Source: Daphnia pulex
Taxonomy: Eukaryota; Arthropoda; Branchiopoda; Diplostraca; Daphniidae
Assembly: GCF_021134715.1 (NCBI RefSeq)
Contig: NC_060022.1
Location: 625,001 to 689,000, forward strand
Direction of reading: 5' to 3'
Length of the DNA stretch: 64,000 nt
The translations under genes were made by a program, and so were the position numbers. The notes below the pieces were generated by a model. It worked only from the letters and a program-made list of their open reading frames with translations. It did no database searches and was not told the origin of the DNA. Below are positions 24,300 to 38,230 of the stretch, piece after piece; the stretch's first letter is position 1, and each line of letters opens with the position of its first letter.

Positions 24300-25081
24300 C
24301 TGCACATTTTTGCTTTCTTTTCGGTATTTTATAGTAGTAATATACGTTCATCTATAACGATAGATCTATCTATCTACTCGTCTTTTCTATTGTGTATATA
24401 GCGTTTCTCTCGGTTTCAACACACGGCCATTTGTTAGATTGTCTATCAAAGGTTATAGAAACCTCAAGGCAAAACAGCATTTGAAACAAGTTGTTCCAAA
24501 CAAGTTGATGCTGTATATAGTCTATAATTACCTCTTTATATAATGTGTGGGTTACTGAATTGAATTTCCCCCAGCTTTTGCAAACTATAGACGTCTAATA
24601 TACGTGCTGGCTATTATATAAACTGTGCTGTTGCCTTTTTGTCTGGTCAATCTATTCAGAGATGTTGAGACGCGGTGCTACGGTTCTTTTTTCTCCCCAA
24701 TTTTCTAGATAACTACGACAAATGATGAGAAGAAGAATATAAAATCTAAAGAAGAAAGCGCGGATTTATATATAAGGAAAACGAAATCGATTATAGACAC
24801 AGACTATCTGTTCCTTTATAAGCATCGACGGTCTGCTATACATTATATTATATGCCATGCAGTCTCTATATATCTAGGCCTGATATTTCAGTATTATAGT
24901 ACACAGCAGCAGCTATAGGACCAGCATCTAAACGGCTTTAGATATTATTACGTGGGGGCGACCCATGTCGTTATATAAATGAAATCGATCACTCAACCGC
25001 GCCGATCCAAATCTATATATCTCTATATAGCCTCTCTTTCGCTGTATATAGCCTATGTTGTGTGTGTGTAATATATATATA
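24300..25081. other. AT-rich non-coding tract
   Basis: TATATA-rich sequence between two transposon-like elements. No coding frame or RNA gene is recognisable. Confidence 0.4.
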
Positions 25082-25618
25082 TACAGTCGCGGCTGAAAGT
25101 TTCTATACGTGTAGCTCCAAAACCCGCCTTTTTAATGTGTATTGGCGGATGGTGTCAACCTATGATAGAGGTTGAGCTACCTTATTTGCTCGATTTTCTT
25201 AAGTTTTACCCCCTACCCCCTTACACCTCCGACAATGATTTGTTGGCGGGGCTTTCTCAACTATGGGTAACCATGGCCGATAATCAGACAATTGAGTCTA
25301 TGCCCAATAAACTAGCAATAGCTCTAAAATGAAACGTTAAAATGGCAGAGGATTGATCAGTTTGTAACTGTGGCAATTTCTGCATCGATTAGTTTCATTT
25401 TAGCATTAGGCAATAGGAATGAGTAACGTTTGGGGTATCGCGGGTAAATTAGTAATCGATGTTAAGAGGAAGAGTTAAGTAAAGAAGGGCGGTAAAAAAT
25501 AAAGAAACTAGCAAATAAGGTAGCTCAACCTCTACCATAGGCTAACACCATCCGCCAATACACAGTAAAAAGGCGTATTTTTGAGCTACACGTATAGAAA
25601 CTTTCAGCCGCGACTGTA
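25082..25618. mobile_element. Tc1/mariner-type MITE, copy 1 (533 bp)
   Basis: The body is 25084-25616 with TA on each side. The ends begin CAGTCGCGGCTGAAAGTTTC. The terminal inverted repeats are about 107 bp long with about 7 mismatches; they cover GTAGCTC, TGTATTGGCGGATGGTGT and GAGGTTGAGCTACCTTATTT. The unique centre is about 320 bp. A 65-codon frame starting in the left repeat has no transposase character. The element is non-autonomous. A copy that appears identical lies 4,480 bp to the right. Confidence 0.92.
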
Positions 25619-28600
25619 TATAAGCCTATAGCTTATATATATAAAAGTCTTCGAGCAGCAGCATATAATAGAGAACAGTTTTGTGTCGGCCGGGGCCTCA
25701 ATCATATATCCCCGAGGGCCCGCAGCCTTTCACATTTTCTGGGTTGATTTTCATTTTCAATTTCTTTTTCTTGTCTAAAATAAAAATATTTTCTCTTTTC
25801 TTGTATAAAATAAAGAAGGCGCTTCAAGTGTACGACACAAAAACAGACACACATGTAATAGCCAAAGTATATCCCCTCCTTTATTTTCTATTATAACAGA
25901 CGACCAGAGCCACGCCCCTGACCTATTCCCTTTTTTCACAAAGTTTGTTTTTTTTTCTTTCCCTCTTTTGTCACAGGTTAAATGGATGGCCCTTGTGTTT
26001 TATATTGCTGCGGACTATAGGCTGTACATTACATATATAATCTGACTCTGTTGTGTTTATTATATAAAACACAACATGCTGTTTTTCGGCGGGTGATATG
26101 ACCGTCTATAGCTACTACTTGGTCGTATACTTGATCGACGACAATAATCTGTCCACCCCCTCCTATTAATGCACAACATTTCCCTATAAAGAAGAAAAAA
26201 CAAATTATATTACGTACGTATATATACTTTGTGTACACTATGTGCGCGTGCTGACAAATCTAAAACAAACGGCGGAGTGATGGATAGCCCATCATCAATA
26301 GTCCAATCATTTACAGCAGCCAAAAAGTACACATCACAGCTTTTGAATATAGATTAAACCTTATATAGACGGATAAACGCTCATACTATAAAATAAAACA
26401 GTCTATATATATAAAATGCTCCATCACACGAGTATATCACAGCCACATATAATAGCCATGAAATATATAATATGTATATAAGAAAAAGAGAAAAAAACAC
26501 GACCGCTGCGCGTGAGTTTGTGGTTTCCTGGAGAGAGAATAAGAGAGAGAAAACACACATCACTTATTGGTGGACACGCACAGAGCACTCTAAGAGTGCT
26601 GCCCTTAGATATAGGTATATATATTTCCCACCTTATATAGCCAGCAGCAAGCTCGGCGAACATTCGTGTTGGAAGAAGTATATAAGAACAAGTTCCATTA
26701 TATAAGAAAAAAAGGCTCTTGGTCTTGGATGTAGTTGTCGGTTGTCTATTTGGACGACATGTACACAGCACAGCAGCAAAGAGCTGCTGGGAGAGATGCG
26801 GCCGCGTTCAGCGTGTTGCCCAGTTAGATCTATCAGAGAGTGCTGCTGCTGCTGCTGCTGCCCAGTCAATGTCTGTGAAGGGGAAAAAGCGGTGGGAGGA
26901 CACACTCCTATATGGCGAAAAAGGAGCCAGCAGCTCAGCAAAGAAGGAGGAAATAAGTGAACGAAGATGGAGAGGTCGGATGGCTACTCACGCTATATAC
27001 TTTTAGAGAGAGAGAGAGGCAACTCAACTCGTTCATTAACCACCAATCTCCTGGGGCAGCACTCTAAGGTGTATACAGCAGCAAATATATATAGAATAAT
27101 GTATATCGATATATCGGGGTTACATATAGTATATCCTAAATACAATGCAGGTTTTTATACGTATATATAACTTTTAGATATAACGCAGATTTCACGGATA
27201 TATAATAGAGTATGTATAGCTCTCTAATAGATCCCGGAACGTACAACCCCCATCATTATAGACAGAAGCAGCAGCAGCAGCAGCACTGATGTATACTATA
27301 CTATAATTTATTAACAAAAGTGAAAAAAAAAAGGAAATAAAATCATGTCGAGCGCGGAGAAATTGTTAATGAGTCGAACGTGATGCTGACTGCCGACGAG
27401 GGAAAGAGCAGAGGCGAGAGTTTGGCTTGGTATAAAAGTTTGTTGTCGAGAGACTAATCAAACGTGTATATAAATGCGCAGCAGCCAGCAGCAACTCATC
27501 AAGAAGAAGAAAATCCCAGCAGCACTATTTAAAAGATTTCTATCGTTTCTGCTTGTGGATATTTCCTCATTTAAATTTGCCAAAAAAGCAGGTCGTAGTA
27601 TTCAGAACAGTCGTTTGTAGATATACATACCGGCTGTCACGTGCAGAAATGCCAAGGGCGACGGCCATATAACAATAATGAACGCAAGGTCGACGAGCAT
27701 GTATATAATTTATAAGGGGGGACTTAAACAGAGCAGAGGCGAGACAGCAGCAGGGCTCATTTCATATCTCGACATTATATTCCTGGAAAAATTGATAGAT
27801 ATTCCTCAGACTGCTGTATATAGGCCTCTATATGCACATAGTCTAACGCCTTATTTTTAAAATTAAGGAGAGAAAAACATCAAAGTTTGCCCCCCGAGTA
27901 ACACACGAAGTGCATTTACAGGAACTTGTCCCAACTTTGAAATATGTATACACGTTGAATATAACGAGCTGGATGGCTGCTGGAAGAGAGACGATTTGAT
28001 GGATCGGAGGCCACGATAGTTGCGTTGATTAGAGACCAACGACGCGGCCAATAAATATATAAGGGAGGAAGTATATAACACCAAAAGACCCTAACAATGT
28101 CCAGCAGAGTATATATAACCCGGACAAGTCTCGTCAAATGATCAAGAGAGAATAAAGAGAGAAGATGAGGGGTAGCTGTCGATCCTTTACCTTGATTGAG
28201 TGATGGAGTAGATCCTGTAGGAGCCAGTCTTCAGCTGTTTATTCTATGGTGCACAATTATTCGTATAGCTGCTGTACTTATAATACAACAAGACACACAA
28301 TAATACAAAACAAGTCTATAGATGTATAGTGAGATCTATTACAGACGCGGGAAACGTGTCGGCAGCGCACGAAATATGACAACAGGAGCCCAAATCAGGA
28401 GCAACTTGTTCGTAGCCCTGCAAAGGACCGACTGTGAAGGGCGGACCGAGTCGACTCGCCTTTTTATACTATATCTCTCCCCGCGACTATTTATGTGGGC
28501 TGCTATGCGCTCCAGTGGCTTGCATACAGTGGCAAAGGGTCCGATTTATTTCACGGACGTAAAAGAAGTTGAGGAATCGCTGCTGCTGGTAGGCCTAATA

Positions 28601-29561
28601 TAAGACACCAAAGTTTTTTCAATTTCAAATGTTTGAGGACGAGACACTACATAGGCCTATATAAGAAAAGTTGCATGTATTAGGAAACGGTTAATGAGGT
28701 ACAGGGAAATTTCTGATCTGTGCCTCTGCTGATTTCCCTTTTCACAGCCGCTCAAATTGTTTCTAATACATTTCATAAAGTTGTATAAAGTTGCTGAGGA
28801 TTGTGTTGTTATTATTTACAAGAATCTTTGTAAGCGATATCTACATTATATTCAGCTCTTTTGTTGTTGATGATACAATTATTTAACCGATCGATTCTCT
28901 ACACAGCCAGCACAGCATTCTTCAATACACCCAATGACCCATGGTTATAATAGAACCTATTATATAATAACCATCTCTTTATTGATGTTCCTTTAAAAAT
29001 TCCAATAATTATTCGAATTCCAATTTGATATACGTAGATGTATCATATAATATAATAGGAGGAGATTATAATTCATTAATAGATTATATATAGCCTGCTG
29101 CTGCTATATAGCTACTCCGGCTGAGTGTTACTTATTTATAGATCGCTGATGAATATAGATGAATGTTTCTATAGTTGATGAAGGGGAAAAGGATGATAAC
29201 CCCCCCCCCCCCCAAAAAAAAACAGACAAACAAACAAACCCCCAAAAAAACAAAAAGAGCGTGACATCTGAGAGTGCCAATATAGGAGGGATCTATAACC
29301 GAATAATTCACTTTTTTCGTCTCGTCTTTTTGTTTTATTACATATCAAGAAAGAATAAAGGAATAAAGGCTACATCATCCGTGGTATGAGCCCGACGATG
29401 CTGTTTTACATTATATTTATATATCGCCATATATATAGCTCTCTAACACACACAGCACACACATCGGCATTCAGTCGATATGTGCTGATGTTATATAAGA
29501 AACAAATATAGGCGCCAATGCCGCTAATGTTTTTGCCGGCAGACGCCCGCGCCTCTCATTA
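25619..29561. other. AT-rich, CAG/CTG-rich non-coding tract between the two MITEs
   Basis: TATATA-rich sequence with (GCT)6 at about 26842-26859, (GCA)6 at about 27268-27285 and a run of 14 C plus 9 A at 29200-29222. Frames over the triplet runs give alanine, cysteine or leucine repeats and are not convincing genes. A GC-richer island at about 28340-28570 is discussed separately. Confidence 0.4.
28191..28330 (-). other. Candidate 5' non-coding exon of the Beat-like gene
   Basis: On the minus strand the sequence ...CACTCAATCAAG is followed by GTAAAG, a good donor, with the exon's last base at 28191. Upstream on that strand, at higher coordinates, lies a GC-richer island at about 28340-28570 that could be a promoter. 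The next credible minus-strand acceptor before a start codon is at 14440. If joined, the exons would be separated by an intron of about 13.7 kb. The start of the exon cannot be fixed. This is inference only. Confidence 0.2.
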
Positions 29562-30098
29562 TACAGTCGCGGCTGAAAGTTTCTATACGTGTAGCTCCAA
29601 AACCCGCCTTTTTAATGTGTATTGGCGGATGGTGTCAACCTATGATAGAGGTTGAGCTACCTTATTTGCTCGATTTTCTTAAGTTTTACCCCCTACCCCC
29701 TTACACCTCCGACAATGATTTGTTGGCGGGGCTTTCTCAACTATGGGTAACCATGGCCGATAATCAGACAATTGAGTCTATGCCCAATAAACTAGCAATA
29801 GCTCTAAAATGAAACGTTAAAATGGCAGAGGATTGATCAGTTTGTAACTGTGGCAATTTCTGCATCGATTAGTTTCATTTTAGCATTAGGCAATAGGAAT
29901 GAGTAACGTTTGGGGTATCGCGGGTAAATTAGTAATCGATGTTAAGAGGAAGAGTTAAGTAAAGAAGGGCGGTAAAAAATAAAGAAACTAGCAAATAAGG
30001 TAGCTCAACCTCTACCATAGGCTAACACCATCCGCCAATACACAGTAAAAAGGCGTATTTTTGAGCTACACGTATAGAAACTTTCAGCCGCGACTGTA
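29562..30098. mobile_element. Tc1/mariner-type MITE, copy 2 (533 bp)
   Basis: The body is 29564-30096, flanked by TA. By eye it is base-for-base identical to the copy at 25084-25616, including the mismatches between its own left and right terminal repeats, while the flanking DNA is unrelated. That indicates recent mobilisation from one source copy, or gene conversion between the two. No transposase is encoded. Confidence 0.92.
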
Positions 30099-33000
30099 TA
30101 TAGAAAAACGATATAATCATATAAATAAAACACATCATACACATGTCCACATCAGCATGAATCAAACCAAACCCCATCCAAAAAATCTATTCATTTATTC
30201 TCATAGCATATATAGAAACTAAAAGCTATTTGATATATAAATAGGCAAGAAATCAACTCTTATACATGTGTCAGAGTTTTTGCTCTCAGCAATAAGAGCG
30301 GGAAATCTATATAATAACTATAGTACATCGCGTCATCATACAAATCTAAAGTGGAAGCTGTATATCTAATTCCTCGATCGCGCGTTCTTATTCGTGCTTG
30401 TGAAACTTTTATATACGGGATATCTCGATCTATGAGCGCACAGCTTTGCAACTGCTCCTGTGCTGTTATATAGGTCGGGCTGTCTATATATGCTCCTGCC
30501 ACCATCCAGCAGCAGCTCCTTATCGTCACTTTTTTGGAGACTTCTGCCTAACTTTTTGGTTGAGCGGAACGGTTCGTGCAGCAGCAGCAGCATCAGCTAC
30601 TGTATATATATGTATAGGTGCTTTATAGTTCGTTTAGATGGAATCAACTTGTCATCGCCATCGCGCCAGCAGCAGCTCGAGCCCAAAAACCTCCTATAAA
30701 TTAATAGCTATACAACTCGAATGGTGCCGGGAATCAGACGACGCCATCACATGTAATAAACATATCAATCTGTTGACTGCTGCTGCTGTGCTGCTGCAGC
30801 AGAGCTGCTGGAATTTTGCGCACAGCAGTTGTTTCCTTTTTCTCTTATGAATTTCTCATCAAAATGTCGGAAAGATTTTGTATCCAGCGCGGCTAATCCT
30901 CGCCCGGCATCAGCCATTCCACATCTCAAAAGTCTATATTGTATACAGCGGCCCCTGCTGTGCTAATGTCGCTTGTATTACGTAAAAGAAACTGCGGGCT
31001 TTTATTAATAGTTGAACATATATACGTTTCTCGACACCAGCGTATACTATGGATAATATGCTGGCCACACATCAGCTTCTGAAAGTATAGATCGAAAGTA
31101 GGTCTACAACCATTGCAAAGGATTGCGTCTTACATACAATTCAGCAACAAGAGAATGTAGGCTATACAAATACCCTATAATAAAGGATGACCAGCATGCG
31201 CATAGTTATATAATACAGCCAGATCCAGTATATGCTGTAGCAAGTATTATATATATCGAGTCTAATAAATTTACGACGGTTTTTGCACCAGCACACGTCC
31301 ACGTCTATGGGATTTAAAAGCAGGCATATCATGCACTGCAGGATCGAACTCACTTTATATTATATATATATAGGGGGCGGGTAGTACCGATGAAAAGTTG
31401 TGTGCAGCCCGTCGCTCATACAGGCACACATCTATATAACTGCTGTGCAAAGGTTTTTCGCGCTCCCGTGGACAGCCGTGATCAACTTTCTTATATACGA
31501 ATATCTCAAGGAATATAAACTTACTGGGCCGGGCACCGCAGCAGCAGCACGCAGCAGAGACGGCCGCGGGACGACAGCAGACGCGCGGGCTGCTGCTATG
31601 TGTGTGTGGTCTCTTTTCTCGAAAGTAAAACAACTTTTTGGGAGGGGGTAATAGTGAGAGAGAAGGCGCAGCATCTAAGTACGTGGATATTTATTTATAG
31701 CGGACTGGAAAAGTAAATATATATATATAAAAGAGCCTAAAGGATGCTCGGCCATAAATCTTCTACCACACCATTCGAAAAATGTAGACATGTTGTGTGT
31801 CTATACATGTATATATAAACGAGATATAAACACACGGCTCATGTGAATTATGTGGATGGGCGGGAGATAATATCGACTATATAACATATTCTTTTTATTC
31901 GACGATGAAACTTAAAAACATTTCAAAAGAGAAACGGATTATAATATGTGCGATATGGAAAGTGCTGAATGATTTCATTCGACAAGAAAGTTTGCCGATA
32001 TTGATAGAAAACGGGAGAGTCGTGGGCGGTTTTGTGCTGGCGGAAATGTGCGTGTGTAATAGAGCCTATTTGATGTGCAGCATATAGTCGGAATATATTT
32101 AGGATCATCTGATTTTTAAGGGTTATATAAGAGAACGCGGCGCTATAACAGACGCGAGACGTAGGAGGATTCCATCAATAAAAAGAAAGGTGAAATGTCA
32201 GGAAAACAACAAACGGGATCACTGATTTTCGTCTAAATTATTTGTCTAGGGATCGCGCCAGAATAATCTTGTTTTCCTCGTCAACTTGTTTCGTTATAGC
32301 CTATAGGAGGCGAACGATATATAGGCTAAACGAAATATATAGACCTAAGACTTTGCATCATAGATAGATAGAACATTCAGGATCTACGTATATAGACGTC
32401 GTATTATCCACGTGAATGAGAGACTCTGCTTGAATAATTTGATCAGGTGTTTTGCACTTATATAGAATCCTATATGACCGGGCAACGTGATGAAACCCTT
32501 ATATTATATGTATAGGTACGTCAGTATTAATAATAACCTGTGAGGCAGGACATGTATATAGAAGAGAGAGATCGCAGCTGCTGTGTGCATTATTACCATT
32601 GTTTTAAAATGGGTTGCCAAGATATTAATGCTGATGTTTGTTGTTGGTGTGGGCGCGGGAAACACGCAAATAGCAGCACAGCGCGTTTAATGCATCAATA
32701 TAATAGAAACCTTGATGTGCGTGCAGTAGCAATATACATCGAGCAGTACCTCCCACATCAGCAGATATATACATGTTTTATATACGACGACCGAATTTAT
32801 AGGGATTCCCCTTTTTTCTGTAAAGCCAACTTTGTCTCTTTGTCTATACATTTGTTAGATTTTTCGCACAATCGATTAAAACTGTTGAAATCTTGTTAAG
32901 AGAAATATAAGAATTTATTAATTAATTAAATAAGAATTTGGCCTTTTCTCACAAGTGATTATTATATTATGCGCTGCCGGATCAAAGAACTCTCCGCCCA

Positions 33001-36000
33001 AATCAACAGAAAATTTCAATTAAAACAAAAAGTTACGTCAGCGCCCCATAATACCTGTGCTGTGCATTACGAGCATACACTCCCAAGTTTTCTTTGAAGA
33101 ATGCAAAATAAAATTGAGAAACAAAGCTGTAGTATCGGTTTCTGATGTATAGAGCCGTGCGTTATATAGGCCTGTATATAACAATAAGAAGATGATGCAA
33201 TCCATAATAAAATCTATTGCATCATAAAAAGCCAGATGGTTTTCTTTATATCTATATAGAGCGCATCAGCAGCTATATATAATATTATAGAATATATACA
33301 ACGACTGATGCCCTGGCTTTTATATTTGTCGGTGTGTGTTCTGACACATGCGGCCTCTATTTACTGTCGAAGCTCAATATGTGCTGCAACCAAAAACATA
33401 AGAATTGCTGCATTCCGATCACGTAACTCTTTTCCGCCGTGTTGTTGTTGGGATCTATAAAATATGCCTAATCCTCTCTCTCTTCTCTCTCTTTCCTTTA
33501 TGGAGGCCATTATCTTTGACTCTGCTCATTATATTCTGCATAGATATGTATAACGTATATACAGGGGATGATCTAAATAAGTGAGATATTAACTTGAATG
33601 TATATATACAAATATTATTATGACGGCGCGTGAAAACTGTAATTTTACAGCGTCAAAGGGAATAACTGAATATATATATCCCTCATATTTTATGTAGCAA
33701 TATAACACAGGAGCCGCAGCAGCCACTCGGAAAATAGAAAAGAATCGATGATAAAAAAAAAAATAAAAATAAAAAAAATAAGGAAATAAGGAAATTTGAT
33801 GGACAAAAAAAAAATATTTATAAAAGCCCCACCATAAAATAAAGAAAAAAAGTTTTTTTTTCTCGACGAAGAAGATTACATTATCAAGGGCAGAGTGTAT
33901 CTAAATCGAATTGGGGCGACTTTGAAACAAATTTCAAAAATCCCGCGCCCGCGCCAAGGTATACACACACAACATAAACCAATCATATATACACAGCAGA
34001 CTCTGTGCCGCATAATAGATAAAGGCCCCCCTCATGTATATGGACGGTCGATTCAATATTTATAATGACGTCGATTTATAAATGTGCTTGGGAAAAGATC
34101 AAAAGGCAGGGGCATAAGGTCAGAATTATATAGCCTACATCCACCAACAGAAGGAATATTTATAAGAGATTTGGATTTGATGATTTCGAGTCCTCGCCAT
34201 TTGAAGGTTTATTATATTACGCAACGCCTTGGTGCATTTATATATAAAGGTGAGATGAGAGTTTTGTTTATAACAAGCAGAGATGCTGCAGCACCATATT
34301 TTTATCTATATGAATAATCTATTGATGTTTGCATTAGTTTTCGACTGGCTGCTGTTACCCAGGCATCTCCGCCAAGCATGTTTTATATATATATGTATTT
34401 ACCTAAAATAAACTAAACGTCAATACTGCAGGTATATTATATAATATACAACTGGCCGCCACCAGCAGTCGAACGAAAAGATGCAATTAAACCCAATAAT
34501 GAATCAGCTATATTACTACATACATTTCTCAATGTGAGCAGCAGCCATATATAGATGTATATGCTATATGGAATCAGTGCCAAGTTGTAACATGGATATA
34601 TCCGCATTATAATGAGCCAATGGCTGCGACGACGATTCATAAAAGTCACGGATCAACAATCGTGCCCATCGCAAAAAGGAAACCCCCCACCAAAGAAAGA
34701 AAGAATAATCCGACATAGACGAGATGACGGGTGCCTTAATATTCCATTAGTATAGCCGGCCAGGAATATAACAAAAAAGATCTCATGTCAACGGTGTTTT
34801 TTGTGTTTGTCTTTGATACAAGACCCGTCACCCGTACACACGGAATCAAAGTATATACAATAAATGTATACATATATAGAACGTCAAGTACTACGGAAAC
34901 AGTATAATCCCGTCATATAATCAAAAGAAATCAAACATTTGGAAAAAAACAATAATGTCGATTATTCTTTTGATTCGGGTATAGATAGCAGAGTTTGATA
35001 TTATCATAATCGATAGCGATCTCTCCTCCTATATAATGTATATATCTCTGTTTTAAAAGAAACTATAAGGAAAGAGATGCGACAAATCTCCATTGGGCGA
35101 CAGCATCTTCTGATGAAGGATCGTATAGATTCACTTGTGACCATCAGCCAAAAGATAGTCCTATCGTTCAATCAAAGTTGACTTTTTCTCAGCAGAGATT
35201 TCTAGCGATAAAAAGATGGACGTGATTATTCAGGCAGGAAGAGGCGGTGTGTGTACTTTATAAAAGGATGTTGCGTCGGCCCTCCCGCTCCTTATATTTT
35301 CCCATCGATGGTGACATATCATATCCCGACGGCGACAAACCCACACATCATCAGGACTCACGAAAAATTCAAAAGCGATAGATTTTCCCACACACAACAG
35401 CAGAGAGAGCGATTCTTCTCCTTGTCTCATTATACCATGGATAGCATGTAATAATATAGCGAGGCTTCTTTTGGTCAAACGCCCATTTTTTCGCCGGTTC
35501 ATACATTAACTGCTGATGCCCTATAGAATTCTATTCGGTATATTATCTATGTAGGAAACGGCCTAAATCTATTACGGCTATTCCGATATATTTGCCTATT
35601 GATGTCTATAATGCGCCCCTATATGTCTGTGTCAAATGTGTGCGCCCTTTTGGGTCTTGATCAGATCGTTTGCTGGCTCCTCATGATAATGGTCATTCGA
35701 TCCTTTTCATTCCACACATCCAATCCATCAATATGGGGAAAAATAAAAAGGAACTCGAGCACAACACCAGCAACCGGGAATGATGCATATAGAATTCTAA
35801 AAGGGGCCCAGGCTCACCCACAGGCTCTAAAGGGTCAAACAAAAGAAGCGGCTGATGGCCACAGGCCCCGCTAGAGAGATATACATCTTCCACAAATATA
35901 ATCTCCAATACAGGAAACAATAGAGAATCATATAAGACCATAGCCACTCGTTCATCCCCCCTCCACTCTTTTGACGAAAAAGAAGAGTCGCGTGGTAAAT

Positions 36001-37300
36001 AGGTGAAATCCTCTTGTCTCAAACATGCGCGTTCAGCCCGTAAACATGTTGAGGATTAAGACTACATGGCCATATAGTTTCTGACTGTTTGGTTAGATTT
36101 AACCTCGGTGTGTGTGTGGATGAGAGATCCATCGCCACTTTGGAGAAATGTTATATATCCCTCGACCAGAGACTGTGGCACGTCGCATATATCCGTTGAG
36201 CTTATTTGTGCTGCGCCATCATCTTCTTCTTCTTCTTTCCACCTCTGTGGGGTTTGCAACAGTCACGACTTTGTCGAGTGCTTCGCCTACATGGGCCCAT
36301 CCATTCTACTCCTACTCTCCCGCACTTGGATTTATATACGTGCGCTATATAGTATAGAGAGTGTTGACACAAAATATATGGGACTGTATATAGGGAGAGT
36401 TTGATTCTTTCACGAAATAAATCTGTTTTGTTTCAGGGCCAAACGATTTCAAGTTCTCGTTGAACTTTTCGCCGAGTTGTATATAATATCTCACGGTTGT
36501 GGGTATAGTGGCGCATTGTGTGATTTTCCATTGGCAGCCGCTAGACGCGCGCTGATTTGAACGATAAGAAAAAAGGCGCGATGAAACAACTGGGCGGATG
36601 ATTACAGCAGCAACGTCCGAGGTATAGATACGCCAGCGTGCGTCTAATGTTATGGACGAGATTCGCTGATGATTTCCCCCCACCCCAACAAAAGGAAAAA
36701 GTTGCCGACGTTTGCTGAATAATAGCCCCGGCGTATATAGTCTAAGTAGCAGAAGCTCATTGAATATTACGAGGCTATTGTTATTGTGGCGACGGGTGCG
36801 GGGTATAAGGGGGAGACTTATTCTCTCGGTGTTGATTGTATTGGCGCCGCTAGCGTCGCGTTTGAGATTAGATAGACGCCCACGGACGCCGTTTTTGATC
36901 TGCGTCAAGTGTGTCGTCATCAAAAGTTTTGATGGATGACTTGAACCATGGCAACTCTTTTTGCACCTGTTTTCTTATAAAATTATTTTTTAAATCAGCA
37001 ATCGCATCGGCTTAGACACACGAGAGGATAACGGCATACAATATCGACCGTGCTTGATCATCCCTGGTCCAATCGTCATCATCACCACATCGCTGATAAA
37101 AATAATAAAATATTTTATTCTGACGGGCGGATAAACTACGGCGATAGGATCCTCGGCGGACCCTTGAGCACGTCCAGCAATTCACCCCAGCACCCAACTT
37201 ATACCGCCACAACCCCAAAACAGCAGATGGCCGAAAACACTATAGTACGGAGATAAAAATATAGACAAAGTTTTGACTATACAATAACACATTTTTTCTT
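30099..37300. other. AT-rich, TATA/CAG-rich non-coding tract (right part)
   Basis: Continues the composition of 14.5-29 kb. Features include (CAG)5 near 30577-30592, CTG/CAG clusters at 30770-30830 and 31540-31600, an A-rich stretch at 33750-33860 and (TA)n runs. The composition grows more mixed and GC-richer from about 35,700. A 192-codon minus-strand frame at 36923-36345 has no recognisable domain. I see no supported gene. Confidence 0.4.
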
Positions 37301-38230
37301 TGGTGGAAAAAGTTGTTATCTTTATAATATATAATATTGATTGGGTTATCCGAGCGACTGATCTCTGAAAGTTGAATGGAAACTTTCGGTCCTCCTCCCA
37401 CCACCACAACTTTTATTTCTATCCTCTCCCCCCACCACCCTCGTCACTCTTGACGATTCTAATCGTTTCCCCATTTCCGCCATTGACAATAATAATTCGA
37501 AGTATTTAAAAAATAATGAAAGTTGTTTTTTCCCATTTCGCGCTGTGATCTTCAATTAGCAAATATTTCCAACTTCCCTTCTTTCCCCAAGCACTAAACC
37601 ACAAAAGGATATTTCATATTTCATCCGTTTCGGGATATAATAATATAAAGTGTAAAGGCTGGAAATTGGAAAATGGATGTGAATCCTTACACTCGAACAA
37701 GCGTGTACGACGAGGTAGAAATGAAGTGTTGGTGCTGGGTTGCCCGGGGTTTTCACATTTTCCACTTCTTATTCAACAGCTCGTTATCTCTTAGTATTAT
37801 TACTCCCGGTAAACTCAGTACGCGTTGCCTCGGTGCTCTGAATCCTTTTACCCCGTCAATTCCATTTTATCTTAGACTCTGCACGAGAGACTTTTGTCTA
37901 GCGAATCAACTGGATGGCACTTAAATTGACTTTGGTTGTCTATGGATTTCGAAAGAAGAAGGAAAAGTTGCCGTCTGGTATAAGAGGAAAGTTGACCCCG
38001 CACAAAACTAGTCGCTGAAAATTTCATTTGATTTCAATCGAATTCGATCCAAGAAAACAGGACCAACAAAACATACCCTTTTACAAAAGTGCGTTGTAAT
38101 TTCAGTGGACGACCGAAACTTTGGAAATTTTTCATTTCTTTTTTCCAAGAGGGAAGAGAGAAATGGCCAAGTTTGAGGTCCAGCGTCTTTTAATTCAGTA
38201 ACACAAGTTATGGGCCAACCCAACCCAATT
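37301..38230. other. 3' flank of the codanin-1 gene
   Basis: Sequence of ordinary composition downstream of the minus-strand codanin-1 stop; it probably contains the 3' UTR. A short plus-strand frame from 37673 starts MDVNPYTRTSVYDE before a GAG/GTAGAA sequence that could be a donor, but nothing links it to other exons. No gene is claimed. Confidence 0.35.

Noticed and set aside
25135..25332. 65-codon frame repeated at 29615-29812
   Set aside because: It begins inside the MITE inverted repeat and has no transposase motif; it is duplicated only because the element is.
26719..27006. 95-codon frame with a poly-alanine run
   Set aside because: Produced by the (GCT)6 microsatellite; all three frames over it are open.
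36345..36923. 192-codon minus-strand frame upstream of the gene-dense region
   Set aside because: Longest frame in the desert, but no domain, no family pattern and no splice partners. Left as unassigned rather than called a gene.
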